From: Wenyingzhuangia aestuarii
GTDB lineage: Bacteria; Bacteroidota; Bacteroidia; Flavobacteriales; Flavobacteriaceae
Length of the DNA stretch: 64,000 bases
Direction of reading: 5' to 3'
Assembly: GCF_011927765.1 (NCBI RefSeq)
Contig: NZ_JAATJG010000013.1
Coordinates: forward strand, 61,214-125,213
Made by a program: the position numbers and the translations under genes
In this document: piece after piece, positions 16,129 to 25,699 of the stretch
Layout: each line of letters opens with the position of its first letter
Numbering within the stretch: the first letter of the stretch is position 1
Notes under the pieces: model-generated
What the model saw: only the letters and a program-made list of their open reading frames with translations
What the model was told of the DNA's origin: nothing
Databases searched by the model: none

Positions 16129-17694
16129 TTAATTTAAATACTCTTGAAGCATATTTATTTGTGGCCATTTTAAGTTAGGATCATTTAAATCTGTTGGCTG
16201 ATTTTTTCCTTCATTACTCCTTCCTCTTTTAATAATTCTTGCTAATTCTTTTTTTAAATGTATAACAATTTCTGGATGCTCTTTTGATAAGTTTGTAGAT
16301 TCTATAGCATCTTTTTCCATATCAAACAACAGAACAGTATCTATGTTTTTTACAGGCTGTAATTTATCTTTTGGATTCGCTCTTGGAGAACCACCTTTAT
16401 GATCCATCATTAATTTCCATTTACCTTGTCTAACAGCAAAAACTCCTTTATCCGAATGATGCGTAATTATTCTATCTTTATCTCTTTTGTCATTACCTTT
16501 TAATGCTGATAAAAAGCTAAAACTATCTTCAGCTTCATTATCTTTTAAATCTACTCCTGTTACTTCTGCACAAGTTGCAAAAAAGTCAGTAGTACAAATA
16601 GGTTTGTTACTTACAGTGTTTGCTTTAGCAACCTGTGGCCAACGAACCAAAAAAGGCATTCTATGTCCACCTTCCCAAAGTGTTCCTTTTAAACCTCTGT
16701 AAATCCAACTTGTATAGTGGCCTTTTGCTTGCATTTCTCCTAATTGTGCTTTTGGAGAAGTCCCATTATCTGCTGTAAAAATTACCATAGTATTATCTGC
16801 TATATTTAATTCATCTAACATATTTAATACTTTTCCAATAGTATAATCAGTCTCTAAACAATAATCTCCGTGATTGTTTAATTGACTTTTATTTACAAAG
16901 TCACTACTTGGTACAATTGGAGAATGTGGTGAATGTAAAGGCATGTATACAAAGAAAGGATTGTCCTTATTATCTTTAATCCATTTAGTAGTTTCTTGAG
17001 CCAATAAACCTAAAAGTTCGTCTTGCTTAAAACCTTTAGAAACCCATCCAGCATTTGCAGGTTGTTTGTATCCTCTTGCATCCATTTCACTTCTAGATTT
17101 CACAAACTCCATATCTCCTTGAATTTTATCATCGATAATAATTCCATGAGGAGCCATGTTTAAAGACCCTGCAATTCCATAAAATTTGTCAAAACCAACA
17201 GCATTAGGACCATTTTTTACAGCTTTGCTAACATCAAACTTTAAATCTTTTTTACCGCCTTTGTAATTTTTATTAGGTTGCCAGTCCATTCCTAAATGCC
17301 ATTTTCCAAAACAAGCTGTTTTATACCCTTGTTTTTGTAAAAAACTAGCTACTGTTTCTCTAGATGGATTAATTAAGTGTTTACTCATTCCTCCTAAAAC
17401 CCCTTCTTTTTTATTAGTCCTCCAAGCATATCTTCCTGTAAGAATTCCATATCTTGTTGGAGTACATACAGAAGAATTGGTATGAGCATCCATAAACTTA
17501 ACTCCTTCAACGGCCAATCTATCAATATTTGGGGTCATTATTTTACCCTCTTTATTATAGGCTGAAACATCACCTGGCCCCATGTCATCAGCTAAAATAT
17601 AAATGATATTTGGTCTTTTTATATTTTTGTTTTTTTGAGCATACATACTTGCAGCTACTAACAAACAACTTAAAATTAATTTAGTTTTTTTCAT
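16129..17694 (-). CDS. S1 family sulfatase (CTPTR type)
   Basis: A 521-residue secreted sulfatase (signal 1-19). Visible S1 motifs are LADDMGPGD (D36-D37), C77-T-P-T-R with RYGILTGRYAWR, FGKWHLG, HSPHSP and TADNGTSP. The MTPNIDRLA segment and the overall layout resemble arylsulfatase A-like S1 enzymes. The C-terminus (QPTDLNDPNLKWPQINMLQ) extends beyond the usual sulfatase end. It should hydrolyse one sulfate ester of the imported oligosaccharides in the periplasm. It has its own upstream region with an exact locus motif 85 bp from the start. Confidence 0.85.
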   Translation of the reverse strand: MKKTKLILSCLLVAASMYAQKNKNIKRPNIIYILADDMGPGDVSAYNKEGKIMTPNIDRLAVEGVKFMDAHTNSSVCTPTRYGILTGRYAWRTNKKEGVLGGMSKHLINPSRETVASFLQKQGYKTACFGKWHLGMDWQPNKNYKGGKKDLKFDVSKAVKNGPNAVGFDKFYGIAGSLNMAPHGIIIDDKIQGDMEFVKSRSEMDARGYKQPANAGWVSKGFKQDELLGLLAQETTKWIKDNKDNPFFVYMPLHSPHSPIVPSSDFVNKSQLNNHGDYCLETDYTIGKVLNMLDELNIADNTMVIFTADNGTSPKAQLGEMQAKGHYTSWIYRGLKGTLWEGGHRMPFLVRWPQVAKANTVSNKPICTTDFFATCAEVTGVDLKDNEAEDSFSFLSALKGNDKRDKDRIITHHSDKGVFAVRQGKWKLMMDHKGGSPRANPKDKLQPVKNIDTVLLFDMEKDAIESTNLSKEHPEIVIHLKKELARIIKRGRSNEGKNQPTDLNDPNLKWPQINMLQEYLN

Positions 17695-17778
17695 TTTTTA
17701 TAATATAGATTTATTACTTATTTACGAACTACAAATTATACACACACCTAATAACCAAAGTATTTTAGCATCCAATTA

Positions 17779-17792
17779 ATGTACTTGCTAGT
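17779..17792 (-). promoter_or_regulatory. Locus motif upstream of a sulfatase
   Basis: ATGTACTTGCTAGT fits ATGT-N7-AGT exactly. On the minus strand it is followed after 18 bp by TACTTTG, close to a -7 box. Confidence 0.4.
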
Positions 17793-17880
17793 CTTTACTT
17801 ACATCAAATAAAAGCATAAAAATACCTCCCTTATCAATTTAAGTATTCATGGTGGGTTTAGAGAAGGTTGTAACTTTTGT

Positions 17881-19548
17881 CTAATGTTTTTTAGTTTGCT
17901 TTTTTCGATTATTTATGTAAATATTCTTTTGTACTTTATCTAAATACTGATGAGAAATTTCGATGGCTCTATTTTGATCGTTTTCATCGTAATCCCAAAA
18001 ATCATCTATCACTTTATTAAAAGTAAATTTAGAATCATCTTCTCCATATTCTTTTCGTAACTGTTTTAATTGCTTTTTTAGTTTCGCAATTACTTTCTTG
18101 TATTTAGGATTGTTGTAAACATTATTGTCTTCTCTAGGATCTTTTTCTAGATCATACAATTCCCAACCAGGAGGGGTTTGAGGTACACTACTTTTGATAG
18201 CTGTTCCATAGAAAAATATAAGTTTGTGTTTTTTGGTTCTAATCGCAATATGTCCTGGATTATCGTGGCTAGTCATATGCATCCAGTAATGATAATAGGC
18301 TGCTTTTTTAGATTTTTTTGTTTCTTTACCTGTTTCTAAAATAGCTTTAAAACTTTTTCCATGCATATATTTAGGAGTATCAATCCCTGCAAAGTCTAAA
18401 ATAGTAGGTGCATAATCTATATTTTCTACAATCGCATCAATTTTTCCTTTTTTAATGGTTTTAGGGTAGCGAACAATAAAAGGCATTCTCATAGACTCCT
18501 CATAAGCCCAACGCTTATCCATATAATCATGTTCTCCTAAAAAGAACCCTTGATCTCCTGTATAAACAATTACTGTGTTGTCATATAAATCATTTGCTTT
18601 TAGGTAATCTACCACTCTTTTTAAATTATCATCAACCCCTTTTACACAACGTAAATAAGCCTTCATATAACCCTGATAAGCATCCCCATGAATTTCTTCA
18701 TCACTTTTAGATAAATCTAAATCTTTAACCCATGCTCCAGAATTGGTGTAATTTCTTCTAGGATTTCTTTTTCCTATAGAAGTTCCTATGTAAGGGATTA
18801 ATTCTCCATTATGACCTCTTGTAGCAATAGAACCATTATTTTTTCTATCCCTCATATTCTCTGGTTCCGGAATGCTTACATCTTTTAAATAGTTTTCGTA
18901 GCGTGGTGCGTATTTAAACATATCATGAGGTGCTTTAAAATGCAAACTTAAATAGAACGGTTTATTTGGATCTCTTTTGTTTTTAAACCAATCTAAAGCA
19001 GAATCTCCAATACAATCAGAGGAGTGTCCTGTCATTTGTGAAGCCTTTTGTATATCATATTTTTTCCACTTTATACGTTCAGTACCATCACTGTCGTAAA
19101 ATACAGGATCAAAATAATCTCCCTGACCAGGCAATACTTTATAATAATCAAAGGTTTCTGGAATTTCATGTAAATGCCATTTTCCTATAATTGCTGTTTG
19201 ATAGCCCGCTTTTTTTATTTCTAAAGGTAAATATTGTTTGTCTTTAGGTAAATGATCATCCAGTGTTGGACATCCGTTTACAGCACTACTTTGTCCTGTC
19301 ATAATAGATGCTCTACTAGGAGTACAAATTGCATTTTGACAAAATGCATTGGTCATAATCACACCCTCTTTTGCTATTTGATCAATTGTTGGTGTTGGAT
19401 TTAATTTTTGAAGTCTTCCTCCATAAGCACCTATTGCTTGTGATGTATGATCATCTGACATGATAAACAAAATGTTGGGCTTTTTTGATTGTGCAAAACA
19501 ACTACTGAAAGCCAATAACAATAAACTAAATTTTAATAGTGTATTCAT
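17881..19548 (-). CDS. S1 family sulfatase (CTPSR type) with basic C-terminus
   Basis: A 555-residue secreted sulfatase (signal 1-19). Motifs are MSDDHTSQAIG (D32-D33), C75-T-P-S-R, IGKWHLHE, FKAPHDMF and TGDQGFFLGEHD, the last of which is typical of the heparan/N-sulfoglucosamine or arylsulfatase A branch. It also has TPTIDQIAKEG and a long C-terminal helical part (KKVIAKLKKQLKQLRKEYGE). The last residues are strongly basic (NNRKKQTKKH), as in two other sulfatases of this locus. It is transcribed from its own motif-bearing region and follows the GH150 terminator. Confidence 0.85.
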   Translation of the reverse strand: MNTLLKFSLLLLAFSSCFAQSKKPNILFIMSDDHTSQAIGAYGGRLQKLNPTPTIDQIAKEGVIMTNAFCQNAICTPSRASIMTGQSSAVNGCPTLDDHLPKDKQYLPLEIKKAGYQTAIIGKWHLHEIPETFDYYKVLPGQGDYFDPVFYDSDGTERIKWKKYDIQKASQMTGHSSDCIGDSALDWFKNKRDPNKPFYLSLHFKAPHDMFKYAPRYENYLKDVSIPEPENMRDRKNNGSIATRGHNGELIPYIGTSIGKRNPRRNYTNSGAWVKDLDLSKSDEEIHGDAYQGYMKAYLRCVKGVDDNLKRVVDYLKANDLYDNTVIVYTGDQGFFLGEHDYMDKRWAYEESMRMPFIVRYPKTIKKGKIDAIVENIDYAPTILDFAGIDTPKYMHGKSFKAILETGKETKKSKKAAYYHYWMHMTSHDNPGHIAIRTKKHKLIFFYGTAIKSSVPQTPPGWELYDLEKDPREDNNVYNNPKYKKVIAKLKKQLKQLRKEYGEDDSKFTFNKVIDDFWDYDENDQNRAIEISHQYLDKVQKNIYINNRKKQTKKH

Positions 19549-19608
19549 TGAATGTTAATTTTATGGATATTTTTATGATTAGCAAGATATTCAGTCATTA
19601 ATTGAACA

Positions 19609-19622
19609 AAGTACTTAAGAGT
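19609..19622 (-). promoter_or_regulatory. Near-match of the locus motif
   Basis: AAGTACTTAAGAGT differs from ATGT-N7-AGT at one fixed base. The flanking TAAGAGTCTAAAATA parallels TAAGAGTCCAAAATA next to the site at 14738. Confidence 0.35.
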
Positions 19623-19710
19623 CTAAAATATGTTTCCATAAGTTTATTTTTAATTGTATTCCTATTTAACACCCCTGTAATTTATTAAACACAGTATCCT
19701 ATTTTAAATA

Positions 19711-19746
19711 AAACAGCATCTTACATAATTACGTAAGATGCTGTTT
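19711..19746 (-). terminator. Terminator of the first GH150-like gene
   Basis: AAACAGCATCTTAC and GTAAGATGCTGTTT form a perfect 14-bp stem with an 8-base loop. It ends in TTTTATTT on the minus strand, 23 bp after the GH150 stop. Confidence 0.8.
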
Positions 19747-19768
19747 ACATGATATCAAAAATTCTATT

Positions 19769-22519
19769 CTATAAAGCTGTTTCTAGCTCAATATCTAAAA
19801 ACACAAATAATCCACAAGGCACATTAATAGTGGCAACTGCTGAAGAAAACTTCACTTCTTCATTCGTTAATAAATTTGTGATTTTTTTCACCTTTGCCGT
19901 ATGAAATTTTACGGTAGCAACACGATCATTTGGATTTACATAACCTCCATCAACAATAGTTAAACGTAAATGTTTTGGAGCCGTATGAGCAGTAACCCAA
20001 GCCACACGACCTTCAACAGTTAATGGTAGTTTCTTAGCTCCTTCATCAATTGCTTTTTTTATCGTTTTATAATAAGTATCTGCAGCATATGTTTTTGATT
20101 TATTCACATCAGAATAATAATTTTTTCCATCCATAAAAAATTCAGTTGTGTTATTTTTATAAATAGGGTTTAGGTTACTTTCCAAAGTTCCTCTTTTAGA
20201 ATTTTTATCATTTGGAGGTGTTGTTAACACCAATCCTCTTGAGTAATTAGGCAAATATTCTAGTCTTCTTTCTTTTGTATTAGAAGTATACTTAGAAAAA
20301 TCCCATTCATTTACTGGTGCTGCTGAATAAACACCTTTAGTTTTACCCACTATCATCGGATTTTCTTTTTCGAATTTAGCATCATAAATAGTTACATCTT
20401 TTACGCCACTTCCAGCTAAAAATAGCGGATTAGGATCTAGCATACTTAAATGAACAGGACTAAAACTTACAATTTCCTTTTTAGTAGGAACATACAAAAT
20501 CCCTTTTGCAATCATTTCCCATAATACTCTTTGATATTCAACATTTACTGAAGTATTATGCACTACCGAAGCACCACTTGCTATTCTATGTACAAACATT
20601 CTTAATGCATGATTAGGAACTTTTTGATAAGATAATTGTCTTAAACGATCATAACATACATTATCTCTGGTAAATCTTGTACCCCACTGATTCATAGAAC
20701 CAGCAGCCCATAAACCAATTCTTCCAGAAAAACTCATGTCCATTACCTTGCTGTTTGATTCTTCCATTGAAGACACAAAAGCATCTGCATATTTACCAGA
20801 AACCAATCCTTTATAGGCAGGTGTATATACTTCACATTGCCAAAAATTAAATTTATTTCTAACTGAAATAAAACTATTTGTCCCTTTTAATAATTCAGCT
20901 AAAGGATACATAAAATTTTTAGCAGACCATATAGCATCTTTATCAGTAGCTCCCATTTCTGCAAGAATTGGAATGACTATTTTATCTCCTGCCTCTTCAA
21001 TTACTTTTTTCATTGTTGGCAACGAGTAAAAGAATATATCTCTACCATGTCCTTGCCAATATTGAACTCCATGTTCAGATTTACTCAATTCTGTTTTAAA
21101 TTTTTGTACTACTTGATCACTCGTTAAGTCGTACTTTTTTCTATGATCTTTCGTTTCTCTAGCAACTTTATTGTCCATTCCAGATCGATCCCAATTTTCT
21201 ACATGAGGATATAATTTTTTAACACTATTAATATTTATAAAATTTTTAGCGTTTTCTCCTCTTAAATTACTTGCTTCTTCATCACTTAAACCTGAAACCA
21301 ATACTTTTACTGCTACTTTATGCTCTTCCCATTTTGGAATTTTAAATTTTTTAAGCTTTTTTCGAAAGTCACTTGTGTTGGTTAAAATCTTCGCCATTTT
21401 TCCGGCTGGTTGTAATTGCTGAAAATCTTTTTTCCATGCATTGCTAGAATAATCTATTACATGAATACAACTTCCTCCACTTTGCGCACTTGCTAAAATT
21501 AGTTTTTCGCTATCACCATCTTTACACATATCGTTAAAAGCATAATTACTTTCAATAATTTCTGTTGGATCTCCATTTTTTTCGGGTGAAACTAAATGCA
21601 TTCTATTCCCATAAAGCACATAATATTTAAAACTCTTTTTATACGGAATAGCTTCGGCAGAGGCTAATCTATAACCTACTTTACCTATATCTTTTCTTGC
21701 ATTTTTAAATTTAAATTGTAATTGTCCTGCAGCACATTTCTCTACAGATGCCACTGATACTTGTAATGTATTTAATCCATTTCCTCCTAGCAAAATCTCG
21801 GTATTACCAGGAATAATATCGTTAACAGAAAAAGTCCCAGGACAAGATCCACCACCACCTTTACCCTTCATTTTAGTAAATTGGTAAGGTTGATCTTCAA
21901 ATGGTTTAAAATAATACAAAACTCCTTTATCGTAATTTGTATTAAATGCGCTTAATACTACTAAAACATCTTTTCCGTTTTGCTGAATTTTTCTAAGATA
22001 ATTAATCGCATGATTCTTATGTTTCTTTTCAATACCATATGAAACCGAAGGTATTGATTTCAACAATTTTCCTTTGGTAGATAAATAATGAATATTCTTA
22101 TCGAATCCACCACAAACAACATAATTTGTTTTTCCTTTGGTTACCATAGTAGCCGATAAGATTGGAGCCGAATTCTGTTTAAACTTCCATAATAGTTTTC
22201 CATTATCATCTAAACAGTATAAAGTTCCATCTGCATTTGGTGCCAAAATTTCGTCTTTACCATCATTATCAATATCCGCGCAATAAATATCATTATTCAT
22301 AAAGCCAGAAAGCTCATTTTTCCATTGTAGCTTTCCGCTATAATCATAACAAACTACCGTACCTTCGTAACTCGTCCCAATAATTTTTGTGGTGTTTTTG
22401 TACTGCATCACTCTAACTTTCATGATGGTATAATCGGTTTCAATACTTTTAATTCCTGAATTGGCATTTATATTTTGCAACCCCAAAAAAACAAGTAAAA
22501 GACATGCTATTTTTTTCAT
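19769..22519 (-). CDS. GH150-family endo-enzyme, probable lambda-carrageenase, copy 1
   Basis: With the ATG that gives a normal signal peptide (MKKIACLLLVFLGLQ) the protein has 916 residues; an upstream ATG would add 31 unlikely ones. The N-terminal 390 residues form a PQQ/FG-GAP-like beta-propeller (GTVVCYDYSGKLQWKNELSG, DIDNDGKDEILAPNADG). A large C-terminal domain follows, with VQYWQGHGRD, MEESNSKVMDMSFSGRIG and PNHALRMFVHRIASGA. Size, propeller and these segments match what I recall of Pseudoalteromonas lambda-carrageenase (942 residues, GH150). It would cut lambda-carrageenan internally. No T9SS sorting domain is present. The locus motif lies 101 bp upstream and a terminator follows. Confidence 0.8.
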   Translation of the reverse strand: MKKIACLLLVFLGLQNINANSGIKSIETDYTIMKVRVMQYKNTTKIIGTSYEGTVVCYDYSGKLQWKNELSGFMNNDIYCADIDNDGKDEILAPNADGTLYCLDDNGKLLWKFKQNSAPILSATMVTKGKTNYVVCGGFDKNIHYLSTKGKLLKSIPSVSYGIEKKHKNHAINYLRKIQQNGKDVLVVLSAFNTNYDKGVLYYFKPFEDQPYQFTKMKGKGGGGSCPGTFSVNDIIPGNTEILLGGNGLNTLQVSVASVEKCAAGQLQFKFKNARKDIGKVGYRLASAEAIPYKKSFKYYVLYGNRMHLVSPEKNGDPTEIIESNYAFNDMCKDGDSEKLILASAQSGGSCIHVIDYSSNAWKKDFQQLQPAGKMAKILTNTSDFRKKLKKFKIPKWEEHKVAVKVLVSGLSDEEASNLRGENAKNFININSVKKLYPHVENWDRSGMDNKVARETKDHRKKYDLTSDQVVQKFKTELSKSEHGVQYWQGHGRDIFFYSLPTMKKVIEEAGDKIVIPILAEMGATDKDAIWSAKNFMYPLAELLKGTNSFISVRNKFNFWQCEVYTPAYKGLVSGKYADAFVSSMEESNSKVMDMSFSGRIGLWAAGSMNQWGTRFTRDNVCYDRLRQLSYQKVPNHALRMFVHRIASGASVVHNTSVNVEYQRVLWEMIAKGILYVPTKKEIVSFSPVHLSMLDPNPLFLAGSGVKDVTIYDAKFEKENPMIVGKTKGVYSAAPVNEWDFSKYTSNTKERRLEYLPNYSRGLVLTTPPNDKNSKRGTLESNLNPIYKNNTTEFFMDGKNYYSDVNKSKTYAADTYYKTIKKAIDEGAKKLPLTVEGRVAWVTAHTAPKHLRLTIVDGGYVNPNDRVATVKFHTAKVKKITNLLTNEEVKFSSAVATINVPCGLFVFLDIELETAL

Positions 22520-22619
22520 ATGATTTATAATTATTAATTGTTTGTTTCTATGTATTAAAAAACTCCTAAAACAAAAAACATAAAACCTATGTAGTTTTAT
22601 GTTTTTGTGCAATTATTAA

Positions 22620-22633
22620 ATGTTAGTTAGAGT
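22620..22633 (-). promoter_or_regulatory. Locus motif upstream of GH150 copy 1
   Basis: ATGTTAGTTAGAGT fits ATGT-N7-AGT. About 40 bp further on the minus strand TAGGTTTT gives a near -7 box. The placement allows separate induction of this GH150 gene from the upstream sulfatases. Confidence 0.4.
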
Positions 22634-22660
22634 CCTAAATTGTTATTATCTATTAAAATT

Positions 22661-24184
22661 CTATTTCTTCTTTTTCTTTGAATTTGATTTCTTTTTTAAT
22701 GCACTGCCTTTCTGCGGATCAATTTTAGCAACATCTTTAATTAAAGGTTTCCAATCGTCTACTGGATGAAAATTCTGATCGTTATAATCTATTCCTGCTT
22801 GACTTTTTTGGATACTTTTAAATTTTTGCAACAATTCTATTTCCATAGCTGCTACCAAATCGGGATGTAATGAAGCTAAATTATTTTTTTCTTCTCTATC
22901 CTTAAAAACATCATACAACTCTTTAAGTGGATACACTAATTTGTAATTTCCTTTGACCAAAGTTGTAATACCTCCAGAATATCTAAACACAACAGATTTA
23001 TCTCTATGTTGTTGTTTTTCTGTTAAAATAGGTAATATATTTTGTCCATCGATTGGTCTAGAATCTGGCATATTATAGTTTACTATACTTTGTATTGTTG
23101 GTAAATAATCTAAAGTAGATAAAACAGCATTAGATGCTGTATTTTCTTTAATTACACCTGGCCACACTGCAAAAGCAGGTACTCTAACCCCTCCTTCATA
23201 CAAAGAACGTTTTCTTCCTCTAAGACCATTTGTAGTTCCTACAATTCTTCCTGCTGGTTTACGTCCTTCAGGACCATTATCTGAACAGAAAAAGATCATT
23301 GTATTTTCATATTGATTTGTCTTTTTTAGTGCTTCTACAATTCTCCCTACTTGCTCATCTAACTCTGTAATACATCCGTAAAAATGCGCAGCTTCTCCAT
23401 GTCCTTCGTACATTTTTAAATACTCAGGTCCTGCTTGTACATCTTTATGAGGTGCATGAAACCATACTACTGATAAAAAAGGTATTTCTTTTTTAGCTGC
23501 ATTTTCTATAAAAGGTACCACTCTATCTACCACAACTTTTGCTGCTCCCCCCATTAAACTTTTATCACCTTTTTTTAAAGCAACTCCATTTTCATAAAAA
23601 GGATTATTAACTGCTCTTGATCCAATACCTGGGTTCCAAGTAGTAACAGCAGACTCTGTTACAAAAGAGGCATCATAATTACGTAACCAAGGTGGAGCGA
23701 AATTTAACGCAGGTTTTCTAGAAGCTCCTTTTGATGATTCTGTTTTACTTAAAGTACCTAAATGCCACTTTCCAAAATGCCCTGTTGTATATCCTTTAGA
23801 TTTTAACATTTTAGCCAAAGTAATCTCCTGTTTTGGTAAATGTCCTTTGTTAGCTACGTAAACCCCCATTCTATCATGATGCCTACCAGTAAGAAATGTT
23901 GCTCGTGTAGGAGAACATACGGAATTACCTGCATAGAAGTGATTTAACAACATCCCTTTTTTTACCAAAGCATCCATATTGGGCGTTTTAACAATAGGAT
24001 GTCCGTTAAAACCTGTATCTCCATAGCCCATATCATCTGCCATCATTAAAATAATGTTTGGCTTTTTTGATTGAGCTATTACCAACGTATTCCATTGAAA
24101 TATGAATAAAAATACTGTAATAACAATACTTTTATTTATTGTTAATATTTGTGTCGTAGTAATTTTAAAATTTGTTCTCATCAT
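22661..24184 (-). CDS. S1 family sulfatase (CSPTR type) with poly-lysine tail
   Basis: A 507-residue secreted sulfatase with a long N-terminal signal segment (hydrophobic 20-36). S1 motifs are MADDMGYGDTG (D50-D51), C90-S-P-T-R, FGKWHLG, WFHAPHKD and CSDNGPEG. It ends with SALKKKSNSKKKKK, a strongly basic tail rarely seen on periplasmic sulfatases. Its start codon touches the stop of the preceding sulfatase gene (no gap), so the two are co-transcribed and perhaps act in sequence. The start may be either of two adjacent ATGs. Confidence 0.85.
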   Translation of the reverse strand: MMRTNFKITTTQILTINKSIVITVFLFIFQWNTLVIAQSKKPNIILMMADDMGYGDTGFNGHPIVKTPNMDALVKKGMLLNHFYAGNSVCSPTRATFLTGRHHDRMGVYVANKGHLPKQEITLAKMLKSKGYTTGHFGKWHLGTLSKTESSKGASRKPALNFAPPWLRNYDASFVTESAVTTWNPGIGSRAVNNPFYENGVALKKGDKSLMGGAAKVVVDRVVPFIENAAKKEIPFLSVVWFHAPHKDVQAGPEYLKMYEGHGEAAHFYGCITELDEQVGRIVEALKKTNQYENTMIFFCSDNGPEGRKPAGRIVGTTNGLRGRKRSLYEGGVRVPAFAVWPGVIKENTASNAVLSTLDYLPTIQSIVNYNMPDSRPIDGQNILPILTEKQQHRDKSVVFRYSGGITTLVKGNYKLVYPLKELYDVFKDREEKNNLASLHPDLVAAMEIELLQKFKSIQKSQAGIDYNDQNFHPVDDWKPLIKDVAKIDPQKGSALKKKSNSKKKKK

Positions 24185-25699
24185 CTATTTTTTGGTCTTT
24201 TTAGTCTTTTTAGCTTCTAAATTAAAAGCTAAAGATGCTTTTTGATTCCATGTCAAACTTCTATCAAACAACACACTGTATCGCTCATAATTGTTATAAG
24301 TTACTGCCAACTCTTTCCATTTTTCTATTTGAGCATCATAAGAATTTCTTAATACAGTTAACTCTTTATCAGACTTATTTACCATATTTTGAAGTTCTAA
24401 AGGATCGTTTTTTAAATTGTATAACTCCTCTGTTGCCTTGTAACCTTCAGAAGCATATCCCCAATAAATATATTTGTGGTTTTTAGATACAATGGATAAA
24501 GAATGTGTTTCTGACGGCCCCCAAACATTAATTAAAGGAATTGTTTTATGAATTTCTTTTTTAGGATCGTTATAAAGAGATATGATATTTTTTCCATCTA
24601 TTCTATTCGTCATTTCTATTCCTGCCAAAGCTAAAATAGTTGGAGCAATATCAATATTAGCTGTCAAAGCATTGGAACGAATTCCTTTATGACTATTGGA
24701 GTGTCTAGGGTCGTAAATAATTAAAGGTACTTTAGAAGATTCTTCATAGGGTAATACCTTAGATCCATATCCGTGTGAACCACAAAAATATCCATTATCA
24801 GAAGTATATATTATTACGGTATTTTTATCTGCCCCAGATTCTTTTAAGGCATCTAAAATCATTCCAACAGACTGATCTATTCCGTATACTTGTTGATGAT
24901 AGGTTGCCATTACCTGATCATATTTATCATTATAATGCCATTCATAAAATCTTGGATATTGTCTACCTTGTTTGCTTTGTTTTGAAAAATGCTCTCCATG
25001 AATTCTTCCATAATTATCTGGCTTTTTAAATTTAACGTTTGAGTATACATCATTAAATCGTGGATCTGGAGTAGCTGGTCTGTGTGGAGCTTTGTAACTT
25101 ATAGATAAACAAAAAGGTTCTTTTTTAGCTACAGATTCTATGATAAAATCACTACCAAAAGCTCCATATGCCAAGGTAGAATGAGGGTATTTTTCTTTAT
25201 ATTTTTCTAAAGCTTTATTTTTTTCTGTATCATAAGAAGACTGTCCTGCTGCACCAGCCCAAACATCAAAACTATTTACTAATATCTTTTTATCCTTTTT
25301 ACCTTCTATGTGATCTTGAACATCAAATCCAAATTTTCCTGCAAAAGCTGTACGATATCCAGACTTTTTAAGCAATACAGGGTATGAATTATTCCACGTT
25401 TCTTTTTTCATAGGACCGTGTAAAAAATTAGTTCCGGTTCTATATTCTACCAAACCTGTCATTATTGTAGCTCTACTCGCCATGCAAATAGCTGTAGTAG
25501 CATAATGATGATCAAAGGTTAAACCTTTATCAGAAAGGTTATCAATATTGGGTGTTTTTACATCTTTATTTCCATAACAACCCAACGTATAAGATGCCTG
25601 ATCGTCTGCCATTAAGAAAATAATATTTGGTTTTTCTTGCGACATTCCTATCGTTAATTTTAAGAACAGACAACTAATAAATAATCCTAGATTTTTCAT
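24185..25699 (-). CDS. S1 family sulfatase with CMASR active-site motif
   Basis: A 504-residue secreted sulfatase (signal 1-20). Metal site MADDQASYTLG (D32-D33), APHRPATP and TSDNGYFCGSHG are clear. Two features are unusual. The formylglycine motif is C72-M-A-S-R, with alanine instead of the common proline, and the GKWHLG position reads GKFGFDVQDH. C-x-A-x-R is still a known substrate pattern for maturation enzymes, so activity is likely. The tail AKKTKKTKK is basic. The gene abuts the GH82-like gene upstream and the next sulfatase downstream with no gap. Confidence 0.82.
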   Translation of the reverse strand: MKNLGLFISCLFLKLTIGMSQEKPNIIFLMADDQASYTLGCYGNKDVKTPNIDNLSDKGLTFDHHYATTAICMASRATIMTGLVEYRTGTNFLHGPMKKETWNNSYPVLLKKSGYRTAFAGKFGFDVQDHIEGKKDKKILVNSFDVWAGAAGQSSYDTEKNKALEKYKEKYPHSTLAYGAFGSDFIIESVAKKEPFCLSISYKAPHRPATPDPRFNDVYSNVKFKKPDNYGRIHGEHFSKQSKQGRQYPRFYEWHYNDKYDQVMATYHQQVYGIDQSVGMILDALKESGADKNTVIIYTSDNGYFCGSHGYGSKVLPYEESSKVPLIIYDPRHSNSHKGIRSNALTANIDIAPTILALAGIEMTNRIDGKNIISLYNDPKKEIHKTIPLINVWGPSETHSLSIVSKNHKYIYWGYASEGYKATEELYNLKNDPLELQNMVNKSDKELTVLRNSYDAQIEKWKELAVTYNNYERYSVLFDRSLTWNQKASLAFNLEAKKTKKTKK

